A stretch of 64,000 nucleotides of DNA from Hermatobates lingyangjiaoensis (lineage: Eukaryota; Arthropoda; Insecta; Hemiptera; Hermatobatidae): contig JAPFBL010000034.1 in assembly GCA_026182355.1 (NCBI GenBank), positions 1,682,501 through 1,746,500 on the forward strand. The letters are read 5' to 3'. The position numbers were made by a program, and so were the translations under genes. This document shows positions 47,996 to 59,812 of the stretch, piece after piece; the first letter of the stretch is position 1; every line of letters starts with the position of its first letter. The notes below the pieces were generated by a model. It was not told the origin of the DNA and ran no database searches. It saw only the letters and a program-made list of their open reading frames with translations.

Positions 47996-50711
47996 GAAGT
48001 AGATAGCAGAGTAGCCTTAATCGGACTCCGAAAACTAAATAGGAACTTCAGATAGTTAAAGCTTGATATTTTTGATGCAGAGAGAAACTGTTACCATTAA
48101 ATTATTAATAAATTACGTTAATTTTGTAAGTTAAAGGTTTTTACATTGTTTTTTACAACTGCTTTAAGATACCACCATGTATGTGATCCTTTAATAAATG
48201 TTTCTCAACCCACATAAACGCTATGCTATGATACATCGATCACCACTGACTTGCAGAAGTTTCGCCTAAAATTTCATTTGTTTGAAAATACACGGCATCC
48301 ATAGTATTCCACGACGTCATAAATACATTATTCAAAAAAGAAAACATGGAATCTATCGAGTAAATTCAGTTTTTAAATAAATCCAGTTCAACGTAAACAT
48401 AAACATGTTATAAAAAAAAAAAAGGTAATTAATTGACAGAGGCGTCAAATAACAAAAACTAAAATTCAATTTTCCTTCAAACAATGTTAGAGGTCCCCAG
48501 CGATTCATTTAATAAATTTTAAATCAAATTTTGACAAATGAAGTTGGTGTGCTTGTTTATTGAGATAGGCTTTTAATTTTGAACACTGTAATAAAAATGC
48601 AATACCTTTTTTTTTTTTAAACGCGAATGGATAAATAATATACCTAAAAAATTGCAAGGAAAAACGTATGGTCAGGAACTTATTAATTACTGACAAATAA
48701 AATAATTAAGTATTGATTTTAATTTAAAAATACATTAATCCATTTATTAAAGTCACATTAAATTTTTTGTCTGAGAAAGTGAACGGCCGACTAGTATATT
48801 AGATTTTCAAAATATTTTACTTACCAATAACGATAACACAAAATTTTAAGAGATATTAACTCGGAATCGAACAAACTTGATTCAATAAAATATTCAGCAA
48901 ATACCCTAGTTAACTACTTGTAAATTATATGGCATAGTTTTTGAATATATTGAACACAAGTAGCAATATAAATTTTTCCAATTTAGAAACTTTGTCCGAC
49001 AATAGCATTTATTATTTCGGTATATAAAAAAAATAATTATAATAAATGAAAATATATATCAGTTATTTAATTATAAATAACTTATATTATTTCTTATTAT
49101 TATATTATATACTTATATTATTATTATTATATTTTATTTCTTCCAAGTTTTCCATATTTATCATCCAAAGCAAATGAGGACTCCTCCCCTAACTAATTCC
49201 TTTGGTTTAAGTGTGATATTCATACTTATTTGTACAAATTTACTTCAAGATAAAGACATATATTGTTTACATCTGGTATGAAAATCAAATTATTTAGCAA
49301 TAGGATACAAAAATGGATGCATCTTTTACTGGAAATGACTCTTAAGATTATTGGAAGGCTTTGTGCACAAACCAAACGCTAAATCTCCTTTTATTGGATT
49401 TGGATCTTGTTTGTTACATTTTAAACAGTAACTAGAGCTCTTGTATCCCGTTGAGTCAGCGTTTGTACATATTTATTTGTAAGATATATTTTTATTTATT
49501 TATTCTAGCGTGATTCTATCTGTATGTCGATAACATTGTATTAAATGATTTCTTTGTCATGACAATGAACAATTAGCAATAACTATTTTATGCCAGTCTG
49601 AACTCAAATCAAATTAGTGGTCGAACAGACGTAGAAATTAGATCCAGATTAGATTGTTCTCGCATGCACTAATACTACCCTAACTTTCCAGTCTCTATTA
49701 ATCTTTCCAGTCCTTCTTCTCACCAAACTCTTCTGTTGTCTCTCACTTTCTTGTCTCTAGTTGAGCACGACTTATCATCTTATTTCCCATAACGATTGAA
49801 ATATCACAAAAAAAATTACTTTAGTGTCAAAGAACTCAAGACATGTCTATAGAAGAATACATAATCTTATGTTCAACTGCTTAAATCTAAATATAAATTT
49901 GATATGCAAATTATGATATTTCAGAAGCAATGATGGCCTTTTCTTGTATATTGTAATAACCTGTATATTGGATTTTATTCTGATTCCAGGCTCTTTGGTG
50001 CTTCGAGGGACCGAGGGATTTCCCCGATACCTGCTTCCTAAAAGTATCCTGATAGTGTTTGAGCAGTGCTGAAAGAAAGCTGTTTATGGGCCCCATAAAA
50101 GGCAGACATGTAACCTGAAGTCAGCAGAGCCCCTAATCCTCCGGTGTCCTTGGGGTCAAACCCTCATCAGTCGAAGTCCCCGCGGTCATCTGTTTCATCC
50201 AAATTGTTTTTATTATAACAAGTATCCTTAGTTTAATATTGATATATCGTTTTAGTATGCATAATAAATAAACATATAATTATTAGAAAAAAATGTAACG
50301 AGAAGGAAGCTAGAATTTCGGGTCGGGTCAAGGCTCTTAATCGGGCTTAACATCTTGCCTCCACTATGTGTAGTTCACTAGTAGCAAAGCCAAGCAAAAA
50401 TCAAGTATGGTCAAATCAAATATCTAGAAATATCGGAGGAGTCTGTTAAAGCTTAATGTTTTTTTATATCTATTTCGGAAACATTGTATGCTCTCGATTC
50501 TATATTGCATTCCACTGTATAAAAGATATCTGCTACAAGTCTGTGTAATTTGCTTATGCAGTTTCTTTTTAGTGATTTTTCTAATTTCGATATAATTATC
50601 TACAGCACGTAAGAATATTAGGCAAACAAGTAAAAAGCAGTCAATCAATACCATCAGAGTTTTAATATGACGTACATTTTTTAAATTACAGAGCAAAGGT
50701 TGCAGTTAAAC
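47996..50711. other. AT-rich DNA with one GC-richer patch
   Basis: The patch 49981-50190 is GC-richer and coding-like on the minus strand (for example GLGALLTSGYMSAFYG), with frame breaks. It is not recognised and may be a processed pseudogene. Nothing else is supported. Confidence 0.35.
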
Positions 50712-50793
50712 TTTTGCTAGCCTTGACAGGAATGTAAGGTAAACAAGTTAATGAAATAGTCTTCACATATAGAAGTTTAACAATATAAACAAC

Positions 50794-50826
50794 GTGTTTC
50801 GAACACATAGTGTTCTTCTTTAGGCG
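50794..50826 (-). ncRNA. Hammerhead-like core, family alpha
   Basis: Minus strand: CTAAAGA (reverse complement at 50817-50823, one change from CTGAAGA), perfect 6-bp stem II GAACAC/GTGTTC, GAAA (TTTC at 50797-50800). The G-to-A change hits a conserved core base and should impair catalysis. Confidence 0.5.
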
Positions 50827-51064
50827 TACAAAAAAAATACAATGACATCAGAGTGTTATTTATAGTATAAAATAAATGGTACAATATAAAATAAAGAAAA
50901 TGAGATGTACACACCCAAGGATGAGTGTCTGTGGTCTATTTCTAGTCAGTTGTACCACAAACACATTCTTGGATATATAAATCTCTGTTTCCTTATTTTA
51001 TCTAGTACTATTTGTTTTATACTATAGAAAACTCTCTGATGTCATTGTATTTTTTGAGTTGTAC

Positions 51065-51105
51065 GCCTGAAGAAGAACACTATATGTTCGAAACGCGTTA
51101 TTTAT
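51065..51105 (+). ncRNA. Hammerhead ribozyme, family alpha
   Basis: CTGAAGA at 51067-51073, stem II GAACA/TGTTC, GAAA at 51090-51093, then the self-complementary ACGCGT. All boxes are present; stem I is weak. Confidence 0.62.
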
Positions 51106-51373
51106 ATTATCAAACTTCTTTATGTCAAGGCTATTTAATTATCTTTTATATGAGTAAATACCAAATAATAACTGGTTGCATTACCTTAGATTTGAAAGGA
51201 ATGTTTTAAGAACCTATTTTGAGTGGAACCTATATCAGACTATAAAATCAATACACATTGGTTACAAACAAACAGAATTCAATGACAATGTCTAGATTAC
51301 AGTATCTTTTATGCAGTGGTAGGCAATGTGTTGTATTGAAGTTTTCAAGCCAGCTTAATTATAATGTTCAATA

Positions 51374-51480
51374 CAGTAGAACCTTGATCTTTGTGGTGTT
51401 AGTTCCTCCCCCACCCCACCTCAAAGGACCGCGAATACGATACAGTTTTAAAAACTCCTACATAAGATATTAAATGCGCT
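51374..51480 (+). mobile_element. pogo-like terminal fragment
   Basis: After a TA, the sequence CAGTAGAACCTTGATC matches the ends of pogo/Tigger elements and is like the element at 31.8-34.7 kb. I could not find its partner end, so this is a truncated copy. Confidence 0.45.
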
Positions 51481-52032
51481 AAAATATACTTATCAAACAC
51501 ATTTTAAAGATAATCTTACTCATTAATGCAGTAATCAATATGTTAATGTTGCAGTGTAGTCATATTCATTACTAATACATACTGAAAAAAAAATAAATAA
51601 CATAAACGACCAACGAATATTACCATGCACAACAGTAGCAGGGGCCCACTACTGCTAGATTTTCATCCTGCTGTTTTTGTTAGATCAGTAAACATTGTCA
51701 AGAATGGGGGAGTCAGTCAGTAAGAGAATGTGTTGTCTTCGTGGTCGTTTGGTCTTCAGGTTTTGCATTCTCTGAGGTACTGTATACTTTTGGAGTCATG
51801 TGGTCGTCATTTTTAGCTTAAGTAAGAAACTTTGAGGCTTGTGGGATTAAGAAAGGTTGGAAGTAGGATTTAGTACCCGAATAAGGAGATTTGGATAGGT
51901 TGACAGTTTTTTGTCTTCATTACTGGTAAGTCGAGAAATGTAGGAATAGATAGATTCCAACCTCAAATCATGTTGAATATCAACATTTCTGGCGTACCAT
52001 GGAACCCTAGCTATAACATGATAATACATAGT

Positions 52033-52655
52033 ATAGTGATAACCTCTGTTGTGAAAGTAATTGTGTTTTATTCATCAACATTATCTAAAATCTTAAGAAA
52101 ATAAGACATACTGAAGACACTACTCATTCTCGAGCTGTAATGAATTCCACAAGAAAGGCCTTATCAATGGTATAGGGTAGACTCTGGTACATTATTTATG
52201 AGGAATAAATAACATGAGTACTTTTATTCCTTACTGATATTGCAATACTGTAGCTACCCAAGTAAAGTCATTCTCTGTGTGCAACGTAAACAATCCATAG
52301 AAAATGGAGAACTTTTATAGTTTTATATAACTGATATTTTTCTTTTGGATTATTTTAAATATATTAATATAGTATGAACATAAGTGTTTTCCTGCTGAAA
52401 ACAGTTCAAACATTTTCGAAAAGAACAAGGAAGGCCAAACCCTTGGGTATGCGGCGACACGAATCGCTGAACGCTAATATACAAGAGTCTACCCTATACC
52501 ATTGATAAGGCCGTTCTCGTGGAATTCATTATAGCGCGAGAATGAGTAGAGTCTTCAGTATGTCTTGTTTTCTTAAGATTTTCTTAAGATTTTAGATAAT
52601 GTTGATGAATAAAACACAATTACTTTGACAACAGAGGTTATCAGTGATAGTATTA
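52033..52655. mobile_element. Inverted-repeat element, about 620 bp
   Basis: Arms of about 155 bp (52033-52188 and 52485-52655) are inverted copies with a 300-bp centre, sharing blocks such as GATAACCTCTGTTG and GGTATAGGGTAGACTC. The right arm has a short duplication (TTTTCTTAAGA twice). No HHR box and no ORF. Probably a MITE or foldback element; no target duplication could be defined. Confidence 0.6.
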
Positions 52656-53947
52656 TCAACGACTACAATCTTACCTTGTCCTAAACCTACGAGCTAAGCT
52701 GGTTTATTATTATTTTATTAATCATAGTGGTGAATAAGTAAAAAACTAACATCTTTTATTTTTATCACGTATTTAAAATGCCTTCTACATACTAATTACA
52801 TAAATTTATAATCAAATAGACAATTAATTAAAATTTGAAAAGTAACTATGTATCATTTAAGAAGTAAAATTGAAGTGAGAGATTATGAATTGCTTAAGGT
52901 TCATGTTTAATTAGGAAGTCAAAATAATCCAGTTGAAGAGAAAAACTGGCTAAAAACTTATTTTATTGAAGCAGCTATAAATTAAACTTCTTTGGAACTG
53001 TTTATAAAATTATGAGTAATTTCATTTAGATTTAATTTTATTAATCTCAATTTCTATTGTGAAGATGATAATGGCAATCTAAATTTTGCATTTAAAACTA
53101 ATATTGTGCTTTTATATATTTTAGAAATAAATGTAATGTTTTTAATTGCCACCATGAATTTTATAAATAATTTTTCTCAACAGAAAAAACTTAATAGTTA
53201 AATGAAAAAAAAAAAAGATATATTTTACTGAAACATGCAGTATGAAAACAGAAGGTCAAAAGCTCTTTTGAAAGGTTTTAAAAGCGTATGAAGATAAATA
53301 TTCAAGTTTGGATTTTCAATTAAAATAAAGAAAAAGAGTGACGCAGTGGGTTTATTAATGTAGAAAGAGCGACATCTGGCCTGATTGTGACGTGTAATCA
53401 GTCTGCAAACCCAAATTACTTCTCGCAGAAAAGTAATGACAATTAACCCGCAAAGCAATTATTTTAACAAAGAATTCAGTCAAATTTGAATAACACAACT
53501 AAAAATTAGCATTTTTTAAAATAAATATAGAACAATGTTAATTGATTCAGAACTTTGACGTGGTGTTGTTAATAACTAAATCTAATTATTGCCATTGTGA
53601 CCATTTAAGATTATTTGATAAAGAAAATCAACCTCTTTTTTTCTACTGAGTGTAAATTTAATTTCGTGCTTTAGTTTCTGTTTTTTTCTTTCTTTCTTTG
53701 TGTAAAGAGAGAAGGTTTTTTAAATTAGTTCACCAGTAATTTACGATATTCAACTGTCGTTAGTGAGAAGTTATATTAACTGAGAGTATAATCATTAATA
53801 GAATTAATTGAATTGAATCATTAGGCTTGAACGTGTCAATGAATGGTATATAAAACTTAATAAAATAAAGTATTACATCAATTACAAAACTATAACAAAT
53901 AAATGAGACTACAGTAATACAAGTTAAGAGTTGAGAGTTAGGCATAG
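52656..53947. other. AT-rich DNA, nothing recognised
   Basis: No gene or repeat boundary supported. Confidence 0.5.
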
Positions 53948-54363
53948 GAGTTAGAATATCACATTCTTTTCTTCTGGCCCAGACAAAGACGAGTACTACT
54001 CGTAGTTGAGATCTGCTTGCAAGCTAGGTTAGGTTACGCCTAGCTAGTTTAGGACCTCTCGAATCTTAAATTTTGCCTGCCTCAAGTACATTTAGAGTAA
54101 GAATCATCAATGAGAATCAGACATCGTACAGCCTCAGACCAGAGAGGTTAATGTTCTTAGAATATCACATTCTTTTTTCTGGTCCCGGCAAAGACGAATA
54201 CTACTCGTAGTTGAGATCTGCTTGCAAGCTAGGTTAGGTTACGGCTAGCTAGTTTAGGACCTCTCAAATCTTAAATTTTGCCTGCCTCAAGTACATTTAG
54301 CGTAAGAATCATTAATGAGAATCTGACATCGTACAGCCTCAGACCAGAGAGGTTAATGTTCTC
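53948..54363. repeat. 207-bp tandem duplication within a SINE
   Basis: 53948-54154 is repeated at 54157-54363 with about 97 percent identity by eye (for example GACAAAGACGAGTACTACTC and GGTTAGGTTACG blocks). The duplicated segment is the 3' part of the minus-strand SINE plus a little flank. Confidence 0.85.
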
Positions 54364-54475
54364 TCCGAGGGACGATATGATCAGATATTCACCCTGCGTA
54401 AATAAATCGAGGTCCAAAGTTGGCATTGTACCTCAGATCTACCCTGGCCCGTATAGTTGCATATTGACTAATGTA
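53990..54475 (-). mobile_element. tRNA-derived SINE, minus strand, partly duplicated
   Basis: On the minus strand the head GGGCCAGGGTAGATCTGAGG (near 54450) is a diverged form of the tRNA-like head at 40.45 kb. The body has CTGTACGATGTC and AGGCAAAATTTAAGA. The 3' end again runs into CCTAACCTAGC, keeping the AACCT-like tail. Confidence 0.72.
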
Positions 54476-54479
54476 CCCT

Positions 54480-56130
54480 GGTTACACAAAGATAAATGTC
54501 TGCCTTCATTAAAAAAAATCACCACGATAATAAATTGAAGAAGAGTTGATTCATTTATAATGCGTCTGACTCATATACAAAAAGAAACAACCTTAGAAAA
54601 AGGATTAAAGTTATATTAATTATCAATCAAAAATTACTTAAAGTATTAACTAATTATTGATTATATCAGTGCATTAATCATTATTTAATGGATCTTAGAT
54701 TAGATTACTCTTCAATAGATTAATCAAATCTATAATAATCCATCAATAATGAAAGAAATATGTCAGTTGACTCAGATGTAAACAGCTTGGCAATAACATA
54801 ATTTGACGAAGAATGGATTTGTTATTTTCAGTATAATGTATCATAGAAATAAAATTGTACTGTACACATGAATAGTGTCACTCACACATTGATTAAACAT
54901 AGCACTGAATTTAATATTCTATCAATGGCAGTTTTGGGTAAAGTATATAACCGGAATCTACCAACCTTCGCACAAATGGAAGAGTGGCTAGAAATGGCCG
55001 ACTGACGGGTTCATGGCTCCACAAGACTGAAGTTACTAAAACCTTTTTAGTTGTTGGCAGAGAGGGTGCGATGCACCGGTTGCAGATCTTAAGCTGAGTT
55101 TCGAAATCACCGGATTTCTCCTAAATTCAGAGTTCCCCTTGAGCTCTGAGATCTCCAGCAATAAGCGTGGATCACTTCAAACGAGAATGTTTTCCAAACT
55201 AGTGCTCATCAAGCTAAGTGACCTAAGGTAGCTCTAAACTTGATAAGCCTTAGCAGGTGTCTAGCTACATCTTTGGAATCCGCTTGGATAGCTCCATTAC
55301 CAGTTGTTTCTAAATGATTAATTTATCTCTTTTCTAGTATCTTTTTTTTTTGTTACATTTGTTTCCTTGTTTCTATTAAATCAGTCTAAACTAATAAACA
55401 TAACACAGTATTTTGTATACATCAGTTTTACTATTTATTAATATTTCTTTATATTAAGTCTCGATATTAAATATTAAGTTCAAAATAAAAGCGAATAAAT
55501 AAAATTGTTATAACATAAAGTTTTACTAAGTAAGTTTTAAAGTTCACTAAGCCAACAGAATTTTTAAAATTGTCAATGATTAAGTCATTAAAATGACAAT
55601 CCACTAAGAAGCAGGAAATCAATTATGAATGAAACCTATTAAATTATGCAGATATTAGAGGATTTATTAGAAAATGAAATCTTCTCATTATAGCAGGTAG
55701 ATTATCTCTCAAGTTATTTATTTTAGGTGGATTATCAGGTGTATATATGGAGTAGTGGACCTCCCCTGAAGAACACCTGCGGCCTAATGGGCTTCTGAAG
55801 GACTGAAATAGAAGTGAGAGTCGATTGCACAGCTCAGCCAACACACTCGAGCGCACCCCACTATCCTTAATAAATACTGACTATTACTAATAGAGTAGAC
55901 CTCAAGTCAGAATCTTTGTTTAGTGGGGTAATATCAACAGCAATAGTGAAAAGCTTGTCGTATGTATAAGCATTGAAAACAAACAAACATATTTAGCAAA
56001 TTGAGAAAAAGTACTTCGATGTCGAATCTTCACATATCCACCCTTGGAATAAAAATTATATAGTTCTACTAAAAAAGTATAAAACACAGGCAATATTTGT
56101 GATATGATTAAAACAATTCAGAGGTTTCAG
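54480..56130. other. AT-rich DNA with two GC-richer patches
   Basis: Patches at about 54990-55270 and 55740-55860 are GC-richer but show no recognised protein or RNA. Confidence 0.4.
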
Positions 56131-56414
56131 TCAGGTAAGTGGTTACCAAAATTTTCTACATGGATCCCCCGGGGGTCAACAGAGGATTATTGGGGGTCCA
56201 TGAGGAAGACTGATATTTAAGGTCCATGGCACGCGGTTAGCGCTCCATATTAAGTTTATATGCCTATATCAGAATATCATAACTAAAAATACATCAAAAC
56301 ATAGTGAGCTGACCGTTAGACTATTCAAACATTATAAAACAAAAGGTCCAATCTGAGGTAAAATGGATAAACAAACAAAAGTTTCCACACAAATGAAGTT
56401 TTATTCAACAGCAA

Positions 56415-56450
56415 CAACGTGTTTCGAACACTTTGTGTTCATCATCAGGA
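56415..56450 (-). ncRNA. Hammerhead ribozyme, family alpha
   Basis: Minus strand: CTGATGA (reverse complement at 56442-56448), perfect 6-bp stem II GAACAC/GTGTTC with loop AAA, GAAA (TTTC at 56422-56425), then AC..GT as a minimal stem III with U as cleavage base. All core boxes intact. Confidence 0.75.
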
Positions 56451-56542
56451 AGACACCAAGGATGTGGTGCTGATGGGTTGGTCCAGTAAAAACAACGTTG
56501 TTTTCACTGGACCAACCATTCATTACCACATCCTTGGTGTCT

Positions 56543-56583
56543 TCCTGATGATGAACACAAAGTATTCGAAACACGTTGTTGCT
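56543..56583 (+). ncRNA. Hammerhead ribozyme, family alpha
   Basis: CTGATGA at 56545-56551, stem II GAACAC/GTATTC with one mismatch, GAAA at 56568-56571, then the same 3' part as the opposite arm. A transcript across the element contains this core and the antisense of the other. Confidence 0.7.
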
Positions 56584-57053
56584 GTTGAATAAAACTTCAT
56601 TTGTGGGGAGACTTTTGTTTGCTTATCCATTTTACCTCAGAATGAGTAAATACCAAACAATTACGGATTGCACAACTAATGATTTAAAAGGCCCAATATT
56701 TTCGTTGGTCTGTTATAATGTTCAAATGTTTTAAAATATTCTATTGAATTTTTTTTGCTATATTCAAAACTGATCAATTTACAATTTACTTCAGACTATT
56801 TTATAGAATGTTAGTAAAGGAATATTTTGTTATTGCTTGAAAAAGATTTTTGTATTTCTACATTACGTTGTAAATGAAAAGAACTTATTTCATTGTTACA
56901 GTTTTCTTGTATCTAAAACAAAAAAAATTTGAAAATTGACACGGGCATTATTGTGTGTTTTAAATATCGGGTAGGTTGGGGGGGGGGGGGGGGGGCAGAG
57001 GTTAATATAGCTCTCAGGGGGTCCACAAGCACATAGAATTGTGAATCTCTGAT

Positions 57054-57344
57054 TTAGGCAACGAGACGATTGGGAGGATCTCTTTTGAGGGGAATATTTT
57101 TAAATTGGCAAGTTAATGTCGGAGGAGTTGTTCTAGTTGGAGGCACATTGAGGCGTACTGCGACAGCATGGGAGGCCAGGTGACGCATTTTATCCGCTAG
57201 TGCTATGGAGCGTAACTGGAAAGATAAAGTCAAGTCTACGAGCCCTGTTCTCAACAAACTACGCCTCCATGTTCTATACCCAATAGCAACGCAAATTTCA
57301 AATGTCATAAAATTTGGTAATTGGAACGTTTTCTTAATAATCAT
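57054..57344 (-). CDS. Coding-like open stretch, product not recognised
   Basis: The minus strand is open for 96 codons with balanced composition, unlike the AT-rich flanks. It reads FEICVAIGYRTWRRSLLRTG, then LTLSFQLRSIALADKMRH and NVPPTRTTPPTLTCQF. It ends at a stop two to five bases from the end of repeat R2. It could be an exon, or a host or transposon fragment cut by the R2 insertion. No motif is recognised and there is no clear splice context. Confidence 0.25.
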   Translation of the reverse strand: MIIKKTFQLPNFMTFEICVAIGYRTWRRSLLRTGLVDLTLSFQLRSIALADKMRHLASHAVAVRLNVPPTRTTPPTLTCQFKNIPLKRDPPNRLVA

Positions 57345-58555
57345 AAAAACAGTACTCTTTTATAATTAAAAATCACTCAATCTTATACATTTAATACAAC
57401 CGGGACCATGTACGACTCGCGTGATACTGTTACTATAGTTTAGTAGCTTAAACATTCGCTAAATAACAGTAATATATATCACAGGTAATAACGTAACGTG
57501 GGGACAAGTATTAATGGCTTGTAATGTATTAATTAAATATTTCGTCTATATAATCTACTTTTATACAATATTTAAAATTACTATCTATTTAAAATATTTT
57601 TTAAATGATATACCGCTATATCTATATAAACTGAACGCAGAAACACTTTTTATCACTAATAAATATAAATAATGTTTTTTTTTTTATAAAACAGCAAGTG
57701 TTAATCTAAGCCAGGGGTTGAATACATTTTTGGTGCTACTATAATATAATTTGTAATAAAATGAATTCACACTCACACTTGGTTGTAATATGGTGGACAA
57801 ACCAATTTACGTATATAGTTCAAAGATACTAAATAAATAGAACATGTATACTAAAGAAAATACTTAACTATTAATTTCGTCTATCATAAGAAAAAAGTTT
57901 GTCCTTTTAGACTGGAAATAGCACAAGAGAAAAGAAACGCAGGAATAACATTTATAAACAAAAATAAAAGTCTTTTTAATGTTATGTGGGACACAAGCAA
58001 AACTATTGACTTTTGTGTATTTTAAATTCATCCAATAAGAAAAGAAAATGTTATTGCAATGTTTATCGTTTCATATGGGAAAAAATATTTATTCTTCTGG
58101 CATAAAAGTGGCACATAAAGGAAAATAATGTTATTATATTTGGCAAAAGAAAGAATATAATGCAAATATTAAAAACTGTAATGTTTTAAGATCAGATTGA
58201 AATTTTTAATATTTTAGTATCACCTACTTCATGCTTTGGAAAAATTATACGATTTTCTCTTGGGATTTCTGATATTACTTCTACTAGGATACTATTTGAA
58301 GGATTCAATAGGTTTCTGTGTTTTGTTATTGGAATTACAAGGGTGGAAAAACCTGAGAGAGTGGTCTGAGGGTTAAAAAGTGTGACATACTGATTAAATG
58401 CTGATAAAGCAGTTTAAACAATGATTTTTTTCATTTCCATAGTTTAAAAAAACATGGCACCATTGATGCATTCTTTTCTCTAACTTTCCCTCACTTAGCA
58501 TATCCAGATACGTAGCAAGTGCATTACCACCCTCAAAATTTCTAATTTACCCCAG
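57345..58555. other. AT-rich DNA, nothing recognised
   Basis: No gene or repeat boundary supported. Confidence 0.5.
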
Positions 58556-58776
58556 TTCCCCGACCACTGATCTAAGCAGTCATAATATAAGCTTAGAGGA
58601 TTATTGGGGGTCCATGAAGAAGACTAATATTTTAAGGACAATGGCACCCGGTTACCTCTACATGTAAAGTTTAGATTCTTATATCAGGATAGCATAACTA
58701 AAAATACATCAAAACATAGCGAGCTGATCGTAAGAATATTCAAACATTATACAACAAAAGGCCCAATATTTTCGTC
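58556..58776. repeat. R2 partial copy with empty HHR site
   Basis: Matches 56175-56352 joined directly to 56698 onward (AGAGGATTATTGGGGGTCCA through AAAGGCCCAATATTTTCG). It shows the site before insertion of the HHR element. Confidence 0.8.
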
Positions 58777-58923
58777 TGTTGATCAAGCCACAATATGAAA
58801 TGGGGAACAAAAACTGAGATTTTTTTTCTTCGAAGACCGCTTGTTACGGTTGAAAGATCTCAGGCTTTTTTCCCCATTTCATATTGTGGTCTGATCATTG
58901 ATATATATATATATATATATATA
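58777..58923 (+). mobile_element. PLE terminal-repeat pair (family gamma), decayed, ending in (TA)n
   Basis: Left arm 58779-58826 and right arm 58830-58900 share ATCAAGCCACAATATGAAATG and its complement. The right arm keeps GAAGACCGCTTGTTACGGTT and GAAA, but the CTGACGA box has become CTTCGA. It ends in (TA)n at 58901-58923. Confidence 0.65.
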
Positions 58924-59083
58924 AGAATTAAATAAAATAATTTGAACAAATTAAGTTATTTATGGTAAGAAGAATCAATGCGAACTTCTTACCATTGATA
59001 CTGAATAGCATGCATAATCTATGCCCAGTTGCAGCTCTATATACACGCTTGGGTCATTTTAAGAACATAATATGATATAACCT

Positions 59084-59302
59084 ATTGGCTTACATGCTGG
59101 CCTATAGAATGGTAGATCCGGGGTTCAATACTCACTATGAAACTAAATTTATTCACGGAGGAAGTGAAAAAAGTTTGAACAAGTTGTTCAACGTGTTTTT
59201 TCGAAAAGTTCGAAACGTCGGCAAAAGGACTAGTTTAAAATCATTGGACCTAAACCCTCAAAAAAATTACATCATGTAAATATTGGGTCAAGGACACAAA
59301 TC
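59084..59302 (+). mobile_element. tRNA-like head joined to a PLE/HHR tail
   Basis: 59084-59135 looks like a tRNA-derived head: A-box-like TGGCTTACATGCTGG and B-box-like GGTTCAATAC at Pol III spacing. From about 59210 the sequence is the family delta 3' part (CGAAACGTCGGCAAAAGG, then CCCTCAAAAAAATTACATC), as at 62.2 and 62.5 kb, running into (TA)n. It may be a SINE that shares its tail with a PLE, or two insertions side by side. The first HHR box is absent. Confidence 0.4.

Positions 59303-59340
<38 letters not shown>
59303..59340. repeat. (TA)n microsatellite
   Basis: TA tract between two differently derived PLE-type ends. Confidence 0.9.
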
Positions 59341-59344
<4 letters not shown>

Positions 59345-59424
59345 TTGTTAAATTGTATGCCTACTTTTAATCTCACAACTTTTCTACTGAATCTCTCGAT
59401 TTCTCTAATACACTTTCTCCATTG

Positions 59425-59589
59425 CAACAGGAAAATGATCAAACAAGATTACGCATAATTGAAGCATTATTCATTATGGAGAAACAACCTGCCTTGAACA
59501 AGCAAGGTGAAGTGTTTAGACGAATTTTAAAATTATACGAAGGAAAGATGAAAAGCCAGAAATGTGATGAGATTGCCTGCCCTCTGTGA
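59425..59589 (+). pseudogene. PLE GIY-YIG endonuclease, C-terminal part
   Basis: Reads QQENDQTRLRIIEALFIMEK to KSQKCDEIACPL and a stop, identical in type to residues 64-117 of the ORF at 60780. It includes the domain's conserved Glu (IIEALFI) and Asn (PALN) but not the Tyr and Arg part, so it is inactive. Confidence 0.85.
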
Positions 59590-59773
59590 TTTGCATAAGG
59601 AACTCTACACTTGGTAACCATTGCCTGTGTATAACCTCTCCTTGTCATCTAACCATTTTAGTTATCACAAAATTAAGGCGTTGAATGTAATATGTAGTGT
59701 TAATTTAATTATAAATGTTTTTAAGTTATGTTTAGTTATGTATAGTTTATTTAAGATTTTGTACAACTATAAT

Positions 59774-59812
59774 CCTTGATAATGGTCAGTGAGGACCGAA
59801 ACATGTCGGGCT
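59774..59812 (+). ncRNA. Degenerate HHR block, PLE family epsilon
   Basis: CTTGATAATGGTC...GACCGAAACATGTCGG: stem II GGTC/GACC and GAAAC with GTC cleavage triplet fit a hammerhead. The first box reads TTGATAA rather than CTGATGA, with two changes shared by all copies at this locus. Confidence 0.4.

Larger units (their letters stand above)
50712..51190 (+). mobile_element. HHR inverted-repeat element, family alpha
   Basis: Inverted arms about 50770-50860 and 51030-51120 flank a unique centre of about 170 bp. The right end carries the family tail (TGAGTAAATACCAAATAATA). Each arm has a core: the plus-strand one in the right arm is intact, the minus-strand one in the left arm has one substitution in the first box. 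Confidence 0.7.
56353..56685 (+). mobile_element. HHR inverted-repeat element with 12-bp target duplication
   Basis: This is the reference copy of family alpha. It starts CTGAGGTAAAATGGATAA and its inverted arms (56353-56460 and 56530-56641) hold opposite-strand hammerheads. After the second arm comes a single-copy tail (GAGTAAATACCAAACAATTA) ending CACAACTAATGATTT. Flanks AAAAGGTCCAAT (56341-56352) and AAAAGGCCCAAT (56686-56697) are a 12-bp duplication. The uninterrupted R2 copy at 58.75 kb has this site once. So a 333-bp non-coding element moved as a unit. Confidence 0.88.
56132..57053. mobile_element. hAT-like non-autonomous repeat R2 carrying an HHR element
   Basis: It starts CAGGTAAGTGGTTACCAAAA and ends GGGGGTCCACAAGCACATAG...CTCTG. 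Terminal GTGGTT...GGGGTCC sequences of this kind are common in hAT-derived repeats. Part of it recurs at 58556-58776. An HHR element sits inside at 56353-56685. A poly-G run lies at about 56971-56991. Confidence 0.5.

Noticed and set aside
55768..55815. CTGAAGA...CTGAAA as a hammerhead
   Set aside because: Stem II is not convincing and the flanks match no HHR family in the window.
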